Assembly: GCF_009720385.1 (NCBI RefSeq)
Contig: NZ_WARX01000001.1
Coordinates: 558,001-622,000, forward strand
Length of the DNA stretch: 64,000 bases
Origin: Catellatospora vulcania
GTDB taxonomy: Bacteria > Actinomycetota > Actinomycetes > Mycobacteriales > Micromonosporaceae
Direction of reading: 5' to 3'
The notes under the pieces were generated by a model, which was not told the origin of the DNA, searched no databases, and saw nothing but the letters and a program-made list of their open reading frames with translations. The translations under genes were made by a program, and so were the position numbers. Shown here piece by piece: positions 39,724-48,243 of the stretch. The stretch's first letter is position 1. Every line of letters begins with the position of its first letter.

Positions 39724-41394
39724 ATGAAGGTACGTTCCCGGCTCGCCACCGCCGCGGTGGCGGCCACGGTGGCGGCGGCGATGCTTTACGCGGGCACCGC
39801 CAACGCCGCAACGCTGTTCCAAGACGACTTCAACGACGGCAACTCGTCCGGCTGGACCACGTCCGGCGGGACCTGGTCCGTCACCACCGACGGCACCTCC
39901 GTGCTGCGGCAGGCGGGCACCAGTTCCGACGCCCGCGCCCGCGCGGGTTCGACGGCTTGGACGAACTACACGGTCACTGCGCGGGTGAAGCTGACCGCGG
40001 TCAACGGCGCGAACCGGTTTGCCGCGCTGCTGGCCCGTGCGCAGTCCAACACCAACTACTACTACCTGGCCCTGCGTACCAACAACACGGTCGAGCTGAA
40101 GAAGCTCGTCGGCGGGTCGTCGACGACCCTGGCCAGCGCGGCGGTGACCGTCACCACCGGTGCCTGGTACACGCTGAGTCTCAAGGTCACCGGCAGCAGC
40201 CTGCAGGGCACCGTCAACGGCGGGGCCGCCGTGTCCGCGACGGACGGCCAGTTCGCCACCGGGCAGATCGGGGTGGCCACCTACAACGCGGCCGCGAACT
40301 TCGACGACGTGCTGGTCGCCGACGCGGCCGGACCGTCGCCGAGCCCGAGCACCAGTGCGAGCGGCAGCCCGAGCGCGAGCCCACGGCCGAGCGGCAGCCC
40401 CAGCCCGAGTGCCAGCCCGAGTCCCAGTGCCAGCCCGAGTCCCAGCGGGCCGCCGCCGAACCCGCCGGGGCCGGGGCAGCCGGACGGGTTCGCGACCGTC
40501 GCCGGCTACGGCCAGGCCACCACCACGGGCGGAGCCGGCGGGCCGACCGTCACCGTGGACACCACCGAGGAGTTCCTGGACTACATCGCCCGCACGGGGC
40601 CGTACACGATCCAGGTGTCCGGCACGATCACGCTGCCGACCGGCACCACCGACGGCATGCACAACGTCAGCTCGGACAAGACGATCGTCGGCCTCGGCTC
40701 GACCGCGCGCCTGGTCGGCGGGGGCCTGAACATCGGCGTGCCGATCAGCGACGCGGTGACCTCACCGCCCGCGAACGCCGTACACAACATCATCATCCGG
40801 AACCTGTCGATCAGCGGCGCCACCGACGACCTGATCAACGTGCAGATGTTCTCGCACCACATCTGGATCGACCACAACGACCTGTCCGACGGCGGCGACG
40901 GCGCGCTCGACATCAAACGCGGCTCCGACCTGCTCACCGTGTCCTGGAACAGGTTCCACGACCACGACAAGACGACCCTGGTCGGCCACGACGACGCCAA
41001 CGGCGCGCAGGACACCGGCCGGCTGCGGGTGACCTACCACCACAACTTCTTCGACCGCTCCGACCAGCGCAACCCGCGGGTGCGTTTCTCGCCGCTGGTG
41101 CACGTCTACAACAACTACTACTTCGACAACAGCTACGGCATCGCGTCGACCAACGAGTCCGGCCTGTTCGTGGAGGGCAACTACTTCTTCAGCGTGAACA
41201 ACCCCGGCCGGGTCGAGTTCAGCGGGCCGCTGGGCCGGATGGTCGAGCGCAACAACATCCTCGTCGAGTGCAACCACCCCATCGAGGTGCGCGGCACCGT
41301 CACCGACCCGGCGACCTTCTACCCGTACACCGTGGACGACCCGGCGACCGTGCCGACCGTCGTCCCGGCGGGCGCGGGCGTCGGAAAGATCTGA
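39724..41394 (+). CDS. Secreted pectate lyase, PL1 family, with N-terminal jelly-roll module
   Basis: A 556-residue extracellular enzyme that cleaves polygalacturonate by beta-elimination. A signal peptide (about 1-28, ending ANA) is followed by a LamG/DUF1080-like beta-sandwich (about 30-200). A Pro/Ser linker made of SPSPS and SAS repeats (about 201-252) leads to the PL1 parallel beta-helix. Active-site features are HHIWIDHNDLSD, the DIKRGSD Ca2+ region and RNPRVR with the catalytic Arg near residue 450. ATG 39724 has GGGAAGG upstream. The second lyase starts 11 nt after its stop, forming an operon. Confidence 0.93.
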   Translation: MKVRSRLATAAVAATVAAAMLYAGTANAATLFQDDFNDGNSSGWTTSGGTWSVTTDGTSVLRQAGTSSDARARAGSTAWTNYTVTARVKLTAVNGANRFAALLARAQSNTNYYYLALRTNNTVELKKLVGGSSTTLASAAVTVTTGAWYTLSLKVTGSSLQGTVNGGAAVSATDGQFATGQIGVATYNAAANFDDVLVADAAGPSPSPSTSASGSPSASPRPSGSPSPSASPSPSASPSPSGPPPNPPGPGQPDGFATVAGYGQATTTGGAGGPTVTVDTTEEFLDYIARTGPYTIQVSGTITLPTGTTDGMHNVSSDKTIVGLGSTARLVGGGLNIGVPISDAVTSPPANAVHNIIIRNLSISGATDDLINVQMFSHHIWIDHNDLSDGGDGALDIKRGSDLLTVSWNRFHDHDKTTLVGHDDANGAQDTGRLRVTYHHNFFDRSDQRNPRVRFSPLVHVYNNYYFDNSYGIASTNESGLFVEGNYFFSVNNPGRVEFSGPLGRMVERNNILVECNHPIEVRGTVTDPATFYPYTVDDPATVPTVVPAGAGVGKI

Positions 41395-41405
41395 GGGGGT
41401 ACGCC

Positions 41406-43037
41406 ATGAGGACAGCGCATCGGGCCTGGGTCGCCACGGCCGTGCTCGCCGCGACGGTGGCGTTCAGCGCCGTCGCGGTCAGCCGGGCCGACGCGGCCAC
41501 CCTGTTCAGCGACGACTTCGCCGACGGCAACGCGAGCGGCTGGTCGACCTCGGGCGGCAGCTGGTCGGTCTCCGGCCAGGCCTACCGCCAGTCCGGCACC
41601 GGCGCGGACGCGAAGGCTCAGGCGGGCTCGACCGTGTGGACCGACTACACGGTGCAGGCCCGGGTGCAGCCGACGGCGTTCGGCAACAGCACCCGGGCCG
41701 CGGGGGTCGTCGCCCGCGCCCAGAGCACGACCAACTTCTACGCCCTGGTGCTGACCGGCGGCGGCACGGCGCAGCTGCGCCGCGTCTCCGGTGGCGGCGT
41801 GACGACCCTGGCCAGCGCGCCGGTCGCGGTCACGACCGGCACCTGGTACACGCTCGCGCTGCGGGTGAGCGGGTCCCAGCTGTCGGGCGCGGTCAACGGC
41901 GCGACGCTGGTCAGCGCGACCGACGGCACGTTCGCCGCCGGCCGGGTCGGGCTGACGGCGTCGTACGCGAGCGCGTTCTTCGACGACGTGACCGTCGACG
42001 GCGGCCCCGGCACCCCGCCGAGCCCGAGCCCCAGCTCGCAGCCGTCACCCAGCGCGTCGCCCAGCGCCTCACCGAGTCCGAGTGGCAGCCCGAGTCCGAG
42101 CGCGTCGCCGTCACGGCCGCCGAGCCCGTCGCCGAGCACCAGCCCCGGGCCGGTGCCGCCGAACCAGGCCGACGGCTTCGCGAGCGTCGACGCACTGGGC
42201 CAGAACGGCACCTACGGCGGCGTCGGCGGCCCGACGGTCGTGGTCGACACGACGGCCGAACTGCTGGCCGCGATCGACACCATCGGTCCGATGGTCATCC
42301 AGGTGCAGGGCACGATCACCATCGACAGCAAGCGGGGGGTACGCCCGAACAAGACGATCGTCGGGCTCGGCTCCAACGCCGTGATCAGCGGGGGCGGGTT
42401 CGACTTCTACCGCTCGTACAACGTGATCGTGCGGAACCTGACCTTCCTGAACGCCGAGGACGACGCGGTCAACGTGGGCCAGAACTCGCACCACGTGTGG
42501 ATCGACCACAACCGCTTCGTGGCGCCCGTCGACGGCTCCATCGACATCGTCCGCGGCGCGGAGTACGTCACCGTGTCCTGGAACCACTTCGACCACACCG
42601 ACAAGTCGATGCTGATCGGCCACTCCGACGGCAGCTCCAGCGAGGACGTCGGCCACCTCAAGGTGACCATCCACCACAACTTCTTCGACCACAGCCGCCA
42701 GCGCCACCCGCGCGTGCGCTGGGGCGACCCGGTGCACGTCTACAACAACTACTTCCTGGCCAACGAGCTGTACGGCGTCGCGTCCACCCAGGACGGCGGC
42801 GTGCTCCTGGAAGGCAACTACTTCCAGGACGTCCCCTTCCCGTGCTTCTCCGCGAGCGGCTACGCCGACAGCGGCCCCGGCCGCCTCGTCCAGCGCAACA
42901 ACATCTTCACCGGCTCCGGCCCCTGCGAGGTCTCCGGCACCGTAGCCGACCCCGGCGCCCACTACCCCTACACCGTGGCATCCCCGTCCACCGTCCCCGC
43001 AACGGTCACCGCCGGCGCAGGCGTGGGCCGCCTCTGA
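41406..43037 (+). CDS. Secreted pectate lyase, PL1 family, second tandem copy
   Basis: A 543-residue paralogue of the preceding enzyme with the same architecture: signal peptide (about 1-30), beta-sandwich (about 31-200), Pro/Ser linker (about 201-248) and PL1 beta-helix. Catalytic features are HHVWIDHNRF, DIVRGAEYVTVSWNHF and RHPRVRWG near residue 435. The enzyme domain has a Cys pair (PCFSASG and GPCEVSG) that is absent from the first copy. The GAGGGGG ribosome site overlaps the end of the upstream gene. The divergence suggests a different preference for pectin methylation or chain length. Confidence 0.93.
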   Translation: MRTAHRAWVATAVLAATVAFSAVAVSRADAATLFSDDFADGNASGWSTSGGSWSVSGQAYRQSGTGADAKAQAGSTVWTDYTVQARVQPTAFGNSTRAAGVVARAQSTTNFYALVLTGGGTAQLRRVSGGGVTTLASAPVAVTTGTWYTLALRVSGSQLSGAVNGATLVSATDGTFAAGRVGLTASYASAFFDDVTVDGGPGTPPSPSPSSQPSPSASPSASPSPSGSPSPSASPSRPPSPSPSTSPGPVPPNQADGFASVDALGQNGTYGGVGGPTVVVDTTAELLAAIDTIGPMVIQVQGTITIDSKRGVRPNKTIVGLGSNAVISGGGFDFYRSYNVIVRNLTFLNAEDDAVNVGQNSHHVWIDHNRFVAPVDGSIDIVRGAEYVTVSWNHFDHTDKSMLIGHSDGSSSEDVGHLKVTIHHNFFDHSRQRHPRVRWGDPVHVYNNYFLANELYGVASTQDGGVLLEGNYFQDVPFPCFSASGYADSGPGRLVQRNNIFTGSGPCEVSGTVADPGAHYPYTVASPSTVPATVTAGAGVGRL

Positions 43038-43060
43038 CGGCCACCGGCCCACCCCTCCGC

Positions 43061-43120
43061 GTTGATCATGAACTTATGGCAAGGTTCGACGGCGTGTCCC
43101 TGCCATAACTTCATGATCGA
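43061..43120. repeat. Palindromic repeat of the GATCATGAACTTATGGC type, copy 3 (forward)
   Basis: Arms of 18 bp (43064-43081 and 43101-43118) pair with one mismatch around a GGTTCGACGGCGTGTC core. It lies between the stops of the second pectate lyase and the convergent lipoprotein gene and could terminate both. Confidence 0.85.
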
Positions 43121-43141
43121 TCGGGTGGGTGGGTCGGTCGG

Positions 43142-43816
43142 TCACGGGTTGCCGGCGGGGCAGCCGACGTTCGAGTCCTCCTGGTACATGCGCTCGCCGC
43201 CGCGCCGCCGCCAGTAGTCGTACGAGCCGTCCCAGTCCATGGCCGAGGCGGGCAGCGTGCTCGGGACGCTGGAGACGAAGGCGACCACGTGGTAGCTGTA
43301 GCACCAGCCGCCGAAGATCCCGTCACCCTTGAACTGCATGCTCGGCGAGGCGTGGCTGAGCAGGTAGCGCTTGGCCAGCTCCTTGGTGCCGGTGCGGTCC
43401 GGGTTCGCGTGGTAGTTGACCCGCCACACCGGGATGGTCCGGTCGCGGCAGACCGCGCTGCGCCACATGGTGTCATCGACGACACGGACGTACACCGCCG
43501 AGTTCGAGCCGTACACGACAGTCACTTTCGGCTTACAGGTCGTGGGCGGCTTGGCCGCGGTCGTCGCCGGCCGCGCGGGCGAGGTCTTCGGGCGGGGCGA
43601 GGACGTCGCGACGGGGCTGGGGGCGGTGCTCGGTGCGGTACTCGCCGAGCTGCTCGCGGCGGGGGTGGGCGTCCCCGTGGCCGGTGCGGCCGATCCGGCG
43701 AGCGAGGCCGGCACGGCGTCCCTGGCGGGATCGTCGCAGGCGGAAAGCGGGGTCGCCGCGACGGCCAGCAGGGCGGCGACGGCGATACCGCGGAGGCGTA
43801 CAGAAAGCCGATACAT
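43142..43816 (-). CDS. Hypothetical lipoprotein (224 aa)
   Basis: A 224-residue protein with a lipoprotein signal peptide. The lipobox LSAC gives acylated Cys27. An Ala/Pro/Ser/Thr-rich linker (about 35-90) precedes a small domain with four Cys (TCKPK, AVCRD, GWCYS, VGCPAG) and many aromatic residues. It has no recognised family. The linker length suggests display on the cell surface. It is bracketed by repeat copies 3 and 4 in inverted orientation. Confidence 0.72.
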   Translation of the reverse strand: MYRLSVRLRGIAVAALLAVAATPLSACDDPARDAVPASLAGSAAPATGTPTPAASSSASTAPSTAPSPVATSSPRPKTSPARPATTAAKPPTTCKPKVTVVYGSNSAVYVRVVDDTMWRSAVCRDRTIPVWRVNYHANPDRTGTKELAKRYLLSHASPSMQFKGDGIFGGWCYSYHVVAFVSSVPSTLPASAMDWDGSYDYWRRRGGERMYQEDSNVGCPAGNP

Positions 43817-43870
43817 GATCGCGGCACGCTACCACCGGACTGCCGCTTCCGTCCCACCCGCTGTCAGTTG

Positions 43871-43933
43871 GTCGATCATGAACTTGTGGACATGACACAC
43901 CGTCGAGCCGTGCCATAAGTTCATGATCAACGC
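43871..43933. repeat. Palindromic repeat of the GATCATGAACTTATGGC type, copy 4 (reverse)
   Basis: Arms GATCATGAACTTG (43874-43886) and TAAGTTCATGATC (43916-43928) enclose GACACACCGTCGAGCCG, the reverse orientation of the core. It lies between the lipoprotein gene and the 197-aa membrane protein gene. Confidence 0.82.
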
Positions 43934-43952
43934 CGCGCGGGGGCGGGGCTGG

Positions 43953-44546
43953 TCAGCAGGGGCCGGGGGTGGTGGTGCGGGTTACGCGGAAGGTGGTGAT
44001 GGGGGCTACGGGCGGGTTCTCGACGGCGTATGCGGTGCCGTCGTGCTTGCGGAACTCCACCACGGCCTGCACCGACATCGGCACGAGGACCACGGTGAAG
44101 TCCTTGCCGGAGTCGCCGGTCGTGCCGATCACCACCCGCTCGGCCCGCCACGTGTCCCCGTCGAACTTCAGCAGCTTTTCCCAGTAGTACTTCGGGTCGC
44201 CCGGTCGCTGGATGAACAGGCCGACCTCCCGGCCCGGCGGCTTGCTGCCCCGCCCGGTGAGGTCCGCGCACCGCGGCACGGAGGCGTCGCTGGTCAACTG
44301 GAAGCCGACCGGTGACGGTGGTGCGGACGGCGGTGCGGACGGGGTGGCCGGTGGCGGCAGCGCGGAACCGGTGGCGGCCGGTGGCGGCGGCGTGGAGCCG
44401 GTGGCGACATCGGGGGACCGGCCGGGTAACGGCTGGTTGAGCAGCGCCACGGCCACGCCGATGAGGGCGGCCAGCGCGACTCCCAGCAGGGCCCAATGGG
44501 TTGCGCCCCAGCGACCTGTGGATGGCTTGTTCTCCGGCGCGGTCAT
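43953..44546 (-). CDS. Hypothetical membrane-anchored protein (197 aa)
   Basis: A 197-residue protein. One N-terminal transmembrane helix (about 17-37) precedes a Pro/Ala/Ser linker (about 50-80) and a compact extracytoplasmic domain (about 81-197). That domain has two Cys (PRCADL and the C-terminal Cys), the segment KYYWEKLLKFDGDTWRAERV and a TVVLVPMSVQAVVEF strand. No family is recognised. ATG 44546 is used; a longer fused frame upstream is not coding. Confidence 0.72.
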   Translation of the reverse strand: MTAPENKPSTGRWGATHWALLGVALAALIGVAVALLNQPLPGRSPDVATGSTPPPPAATGSALPPPATPSAPPSAPPSPVGFQLTSDASVPRCADLTGRGSKPPGREVGLFIQRPGDPKYYWEKLLKFDGDTWRAERVVIGTTGDSGKDFTVVLVPMSVQAVVEFRKHDGTAYAVENPPVAPITTFRVTRTTTPGPC

Positions 44547-44614
44547 CCCTTGTGGATACCGCACGTGGGCGAGGTGCGCCACCGCCCGCGTACGGTGAAT
44601 CCGCGACTCCGAGG

Positions 44615-45241
44615 TCAGCGGAGCGTGGCCTCGGCCAGGATCGTCGGCGAGCCACCGTCCCACACGCCGGTGAGCACCAGCCCCGTGCCGTCGGCGGAGC
44701 CCAGCATCCGGTGCACGGTCAGCTCGACGGTGCGGGTGACGATGCGGGCCGGGTCGGCGTCGGCGGCCTGCTCGATCGCGCCGACGACCGGAACGGCGGC
44801 GCCGGGGGCGCCGCTGCCGCGCAGCGACATGGCCGGGGCGCGTCTCTCCTGGCGGCCGTCGACGTCGACGAACTCGTCGGCCTCGCCGCCGCCGGTCAGG
44901 ATCGCGGTGGCCAGGGTCTGCAGGTATACCGGGTCGCCGGTGGCGTCGTACACCCAGCGTGTGCCGAGCACGGAGTGCTCCGTGGTGCCGACGAGCCACG
45001 GCTCGCCGCCGGGCAGCGGCGCGCCCCGGTAGGTCAGCGGGACGTGCAGCACCGGGCCGTCGCCGGCCTGGACCAGGAGCGTCTCGACGCCGACCTCGCC
45101 GTCGGGGTCGTCGAAGCGGCAGGCGGCCACCCGCCGCACGCCGGGCTCCGCCGGTCCCTGGTACCAGGAACGGCCGGGCAGCCACGAGTCGATCAGTTCG
45201 AACTTGGTCGGTCGGATGTCCGCGCGGTACAGAAGTGCCAT
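44615..45241 (-). CDS. Maltokinase N-terminal cap-like domain protein (CG0192 family)
   Basis: A 208-residue protein similar to the stand-alone cap domain of mycobacterial-type maltokinases. It starts MALLYRADIRPTKFELIDSW and has FDDPDGEVGVETLLV, the conserved YRGAPLPG and GTTEHSVLGTRWVYDATGDPVY segments. No kinase domain is attached or adjacent. The role of isolated cap-like proteins is unknown. An in-frame ATG at 45250 could add three residues. Confidence 0.8.
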   Translation of the reverse strand: MALLYRADIRPTKFELIDSWLPGRSWYQGPAEPGVRRVAACRFDDPDGEVGVETLLVQAGDGPVLHVPLTYRGAPLPGGEPWLVGTTEHSVLGTRWVYDATGDPVYLQTLATAILTGGGEADEFVDVDGRQERRAPAMSLRGSGAPGAAVPVVGAIEQAADADPARIVTRTVELTVHRMLGSADGTGLVLTGVWDGGSPTILAEATLR

Positions 45242-45371
45242 GTCCGGCATGGTAGACGCGTCCGCGGTGCGGCCGTCCGGGCGGCGGCGCGGGTGGCAGT
45301 GATCGCCGCCGACGCCGTGGGGGATCGGAAAAGAGCCGGTCAGCGGTGCCCGCGGCGCGTAGTTTCGACTG

Positions 45372-47108
45372 GTGGCCACCTTGTTGACGGTGAGCGTCGG
45401 CCTGCCCAAGGACGTCGACTGGCGCGGGCGCACCGTGCACACCGGGGTATGGAAACAGCCCGTGGACGGCCCGGTGCTGCTGCGCCGCCTCAACCTCGAC
45501 GGCGACGGCCAGGGCGACCTCGGCGGGCACGGCGGCGAGCAGCGCGCCGTGCTGGTGTACCAGCAGGACTCCTACCGCTACTGGCAGCGGGTGCTGGGCC
45601 GCGACGACCTGGTGCCCGGCCAGTTCGGCGAGAACTTCACCGTCGACGGGCTGCCCGACGACGAGGTGTGCATCGGCGACCGCTACCGGATCGGCGAGGC
45701 GGTGGTGGAGGTGACGCAGCCGCGGGTCACCTGCTACCGGGTGGGGCTGCGGATGAACGAGCCGCGGATGGCGGCGCTGATGGTCGCCCACCACCGGCCC
45801 GGCTTCTACCTGCGGGTGCTCACCGAGGGCCTGGTGCGGGCCGGTGACGAGTTCGTGAAGCTGTCGACCGGGCCCGAGGCGATGACGGTGGCCGAGCTGG
45901 ACGCGCTGCTGTACCTGCCGGGCCACTCCCGCGACGACGCCGCGCGGGCACTGCGGATACCCGCGCTCAGTCCGGGCTGGCAGACCTCGATGCGCGGGCT
46001 GCTGGACCAGGCCGACGGGCAGGCGGGCAACGCGGGGCTGGAGACGGCCGCCGCCCCGCCCGCGTGGGCCGGGTTCCGGCCGTTGACGATCACCGCGCTC
46101 GACGAGGAGGCGCGGGACGTGTTCTCGCTGCATCTGGCCGCCGCCGACGGGTCCCCGCTGCCCGCGGCGCTGCCGGGGCAGTTCCTGACGCTGCGGCTGC
46201 CCGGCCCGTCCGGGCCGCTCATCCGCAGTTATTCGCTGTCCGGCACGCCCGGCGACGCGGTGTACCGGATCAGCGTGAAGCAGGAGCCGCACGGCGCTGC
46301 CGGGGCGTATCTGCGCGCCAACGCCCGGCCGGGGCTGACGATCGAGGCCGCTGCGCCCCGGGGCACGTTCACCCTCGACGGCGGCGACGGGCCGGTGCTG
46401 CTGCTGTCGGCGGGCATCGGGGCCACGCCCGTGCTGGCCATGCTGCATGCCGTGGCCGCGTCGCAGCCGGACCGCGCGGTGTGGTGGGTGCACGGCGCGC
46501 GGGACGGCAGCCAGCACGTGTTCGCGGCGGAGAGCCGTGAGCTGCTCGGCCGGCTGCCGCACGCGCACGCGCTGATCTGCTACAGCCGGCCCGCCCCGCA
46601 GGACCGGGACTACACGACGGCCGGGCGGATCACCGCCGACGTGCTACGGGGCCTGGCGCTGCCGCCGGAGACGGCCGCCTACCTGTGCGGGCCCACGGAC
46701 TTCATGCGGGAGATCGCCGCCGAGCTCGGCGGGCTGGGGCTGGATCCCGGGCGGGTGCACAGCGAGCTGTTCGGCGCGGAGGCGGGCCTGACACCCGGCA
46801 TCGCCGCCGCACCCGCCCGGCCGCCGCACGAGCCGGACGGCGCGCCCGGACCGGGTCCGGCGGTGTCGTTCGTCCGCAGCGGGCTGACGGTGCCGTGGAG
46901 CCCGGCGTACGCCAGCTTGCTCGACTTCGCCGAAGCCTGTGACGTGCCGGTGCGCTGGTCCTGCCGGACCGGGGTGTGCCACACCTGCGTCAGCGGCCTG
47001 CTGTCGGGCCAGGTGGCCTACTCGCCCGAACCCGTCGAGGAACCCGGCGACGGCAACCTGCTGATCTGCTGCTCCGAGCCGACCACCGAGCTGGCCCTCG
47101 ACCTGTGA
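45372..47108 (+). CDS. MOSC - ferredoxin reductase - 2Fe-2S ferredoxin fusion
   Basis: A 578-residue three-domain protein. Residues 1-225 are a YiiM-like MOSC domain (GEQRAVLVYQQDSYRYW, GQFGENFTVDGLP, and QPRVTCYRVG with the candidate Mo-ligand Cys). Residues 235-465 are an FAD/NAD(P)-binding reductase domain with RSYSLSGTP and the GIGATPVLAML pyrophosphate loop. The C-terminus (about 490-578) is a plant-type ferredoxin with CRTGVCHTC and a distal Cys in LICCSEP. YiiM-type enzymes reduce N-hydroxylated substrates, and this chain would carry its own electron supply from NAD(P)H. TAGTTT (45360-45365) lies 6 nt before GTG. Confidence 0.9.
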   Translation: MATLLTVSVGLPKDVDWRGRTVHTGVWKQPVDGPVLLRRLNLDGDGQGDLGGHGGEQRAVLVYQQDSYRYWQRVLGRDDLVPGQFGENFTVDGLPDDEVCIGDRYRIGEAVVEVTQPRVTCYRVGLRMNEPRMAALMVAHHRPGFYLRVLTEGLVRAGDEFVKLSTGPEAMTVAELDALLYLPGHSRDDAARALRIPALSPGWQTSMRGLLDQADGQAGNAGLETAAAPPAWAGFRPLTITALDEEARDVFSLHLAAADGSPLPAALPGQFLTLRLPGPSGPLIRSYSLSGTPGDAVYRISVKQEPHGAAGAYLRANARPGLTIEAAAPRGTFTLDGGDGPVLLLSAGIGATPVLAMLHAVAASQPDRAVWWVHGARDGSQHVFAAESRELLGRLPHAHALICYSRPAPQDRDYTTAGRITADVLRGLALPPETAAYLCGPTDFMREIAAELGGLGLDPGRVHSELFGAEAGLTPGIAAAPARPPHEPDGAPGPGPAVSFVRSGLTVPWSPAYASLLDFAEACDVPVRWSCRTGVCHTCVSGLLSGQVAYSPEPVEEPGDGNLLICCSEPTTELALDL

Positions 47109-47132
47109 CCTCCGGAAGCCGCACCGCCGGGC

Positions 47133-47258
47133 TGCCGTAGATCGGCGCGGTGCCGTAGATCGGCGCGGGGCCGTAGATCGGCGCGGTGCCGTAGGTCTGT
47201 GCGGTGCCGCAGATCGGTGCGGTGCCGTAGGTCGGTGCGGTGCGGAAGATCGGTGTCT
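47133..47258. repeat. 18-bp tandem repeat, seven units
   Basis: Units of TGCCGTAGATCGGCGCGG recur every 18 bp from 47133. The first two are identical and the later ones drift (GTAGGTCTG, GCAGATCGG); the seventh is degenerate. Intergenic between the MOSC fusion and the glycosylase gene. No function is evident. Confidence 0.85.
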
Positions 47259-47292
47259 GGTGTCAGAAGCTGCGGTCTGAGCGCAGATCATG

Positions 47293-47311
47293 GCACGAAA
47301 CAGCGATCATG
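47293..47311. repeat. Half copy of the palindrome found at 55879-55943
   Basis: GCACGAAACAGCGATCATG differs at two positions from the right arm of the 55.9-kb palindrome. Only one arm is present here, immediately downstream of the glycosylase stop. Confidence 0.45.
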
Positions 47312-47324
47312 CAAGCTCGCTCGG

Positions 47325-48224
47325 TCAGAACGTCTTGAAGCTGCGGATCGGCATGCGGGGGCCGTATTTGGGCGCGCCGAGGCCGGAGGCTTCGATGAGG
47401 TGGCAGACGCGGCCGCGCTGGCCGGCGAACGGGGCGAGCAGCTCCAGCATCCGGGCGTCGGTGCCGCGGGGCTCCCCGGCGAGCGCGTAGCAGACGAAGT
47501 TCGGCAGGTGGAAGTCGCCGACGCTGACCGCGTCGGGGTCGCCGAACACCACGGCGGCGGTCTCGGCGGCGGTCCACGGGCCGATGCCGCGGATGGTCAG
47601 CAGGTGCGCCGTGAGGGCCGCGCTGTCGGGGCGGCGTTCCAGACGGCCGGCCTGCGCGGCGACCCGGCGCAGCGTGTCGGCGCGGCGCTGCTCCAGGCCC
47701 AGCGGATGGAACTCGTAGTAGGGCGTGGTCGCGATGACCTCCGGCTCGGGCGGCAGCCAGAGGTTCTCGACCGGCCCGGGGGCCTTGGCGCCGAACTTCC
47801 GGACGATCGCCGCGTACGCGCGGTACGCCTCGGTGCCGGTGACCTTCTGCTCGCACACCGCGCGCAGCAGCCGGGGAAAGGCCAGGCGGGTCGCCGGCAG
47901 GCGCAGCCCGGCGTGTTCGCGGGCGAGCCGGGCGACCAGCGGGTGCGCCCGGGACAGTTCGGCGAACCCGGTGACGTCGTCGCGCAGCCCGGCTATGGCG
48001 TCGGCCCGTTCGGCGAGCCATCCCGCGCCCGCGCCATACGCCTCGACCTGCAGGAACCCGCCCGCGGAGCGCAGTGCCAGGCTGCCCGGACCCTCGGGTG
48101 TCCGGGCAGCCAGCCAGTAGACGCCGTCGACCCAGCGTGAGCAGGGATCGTGGCGGCCGAGGCTGAGCTGCGTGAGCGTGCCGGCGATGTCGTATCGCTC
48201 AGGCAGCTCGTGTCGCTCGGTCAC
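47325..48224 (-). CDS. DNA-3-methyladenine glycosylase-like HhH-GPD protein
   Basis: A 299-residue AlkA/HhH-GPD DNA glycosylase. The helix-hairpin-helix is IRGIGPWTAAET, and the catalytic Asp follows in GDPDAVSVGDFHLPNF. Upstream is RLLRAVCEQKVTGTEA, which forms the lesion-pocket helix. It would excise alkylated bases from DNA. Unlike the Ada-AlkA fusion at 29524, this one keeps both the HhH Gly-Pro-Trp and the Asp, so it may be the working activity. GTG 48224 is the start. Confidence 0.9.
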   Translation of the reverse strand: MTERHELPERYDIAGTLTQLSLGRHDPCSRWVDGVYWLAARTPEGPGSLALRSAGGFLQVEAYGAGAGWLAERADAIAGLRDDVTGFAELSRAHPLVARLAREHAGLRLPATRLAFPRLLRAVCEQKVTGTEAYRAYAAIVRKFGAKAPGPVENLWLPPEPEVIATTPYYEFHPLGLEQRRADTLRRVAAQAGRLERRPDSAALTAHLLTIRGIGPWTAAETAAVVFGDPDAVSVGDFHLPNFVCYALAGEPRGTDARMLELLAPFAGQRGRVCHLIEASGLGAPKYGPRMPIRSFKTF

Positions 48225-48243
48225 GGCATCGAATCTGCCACGC

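Noticed and set aside
40330-40470. A CRISPR-like short repeat region (also 42010-42150)
   Set aside because: The repeats are Pro/Ser codon repeats in the linkers of the two pectate lyases, without regular spacers.
39633-43037. A 1,134-residue frame joining both pectate lyases
   Set aside because: The first two thirds are an out-of-frame shadow of the first lyase. The second lyase has its own ATG at 41406 with a ribosome site and signal peptide.
38014-43933. An integron-like cassette array with attC-type sites
   Set aside because: The palindromes face each other in pairs rather than all pointing the same way, and no integrase or attI is visible.
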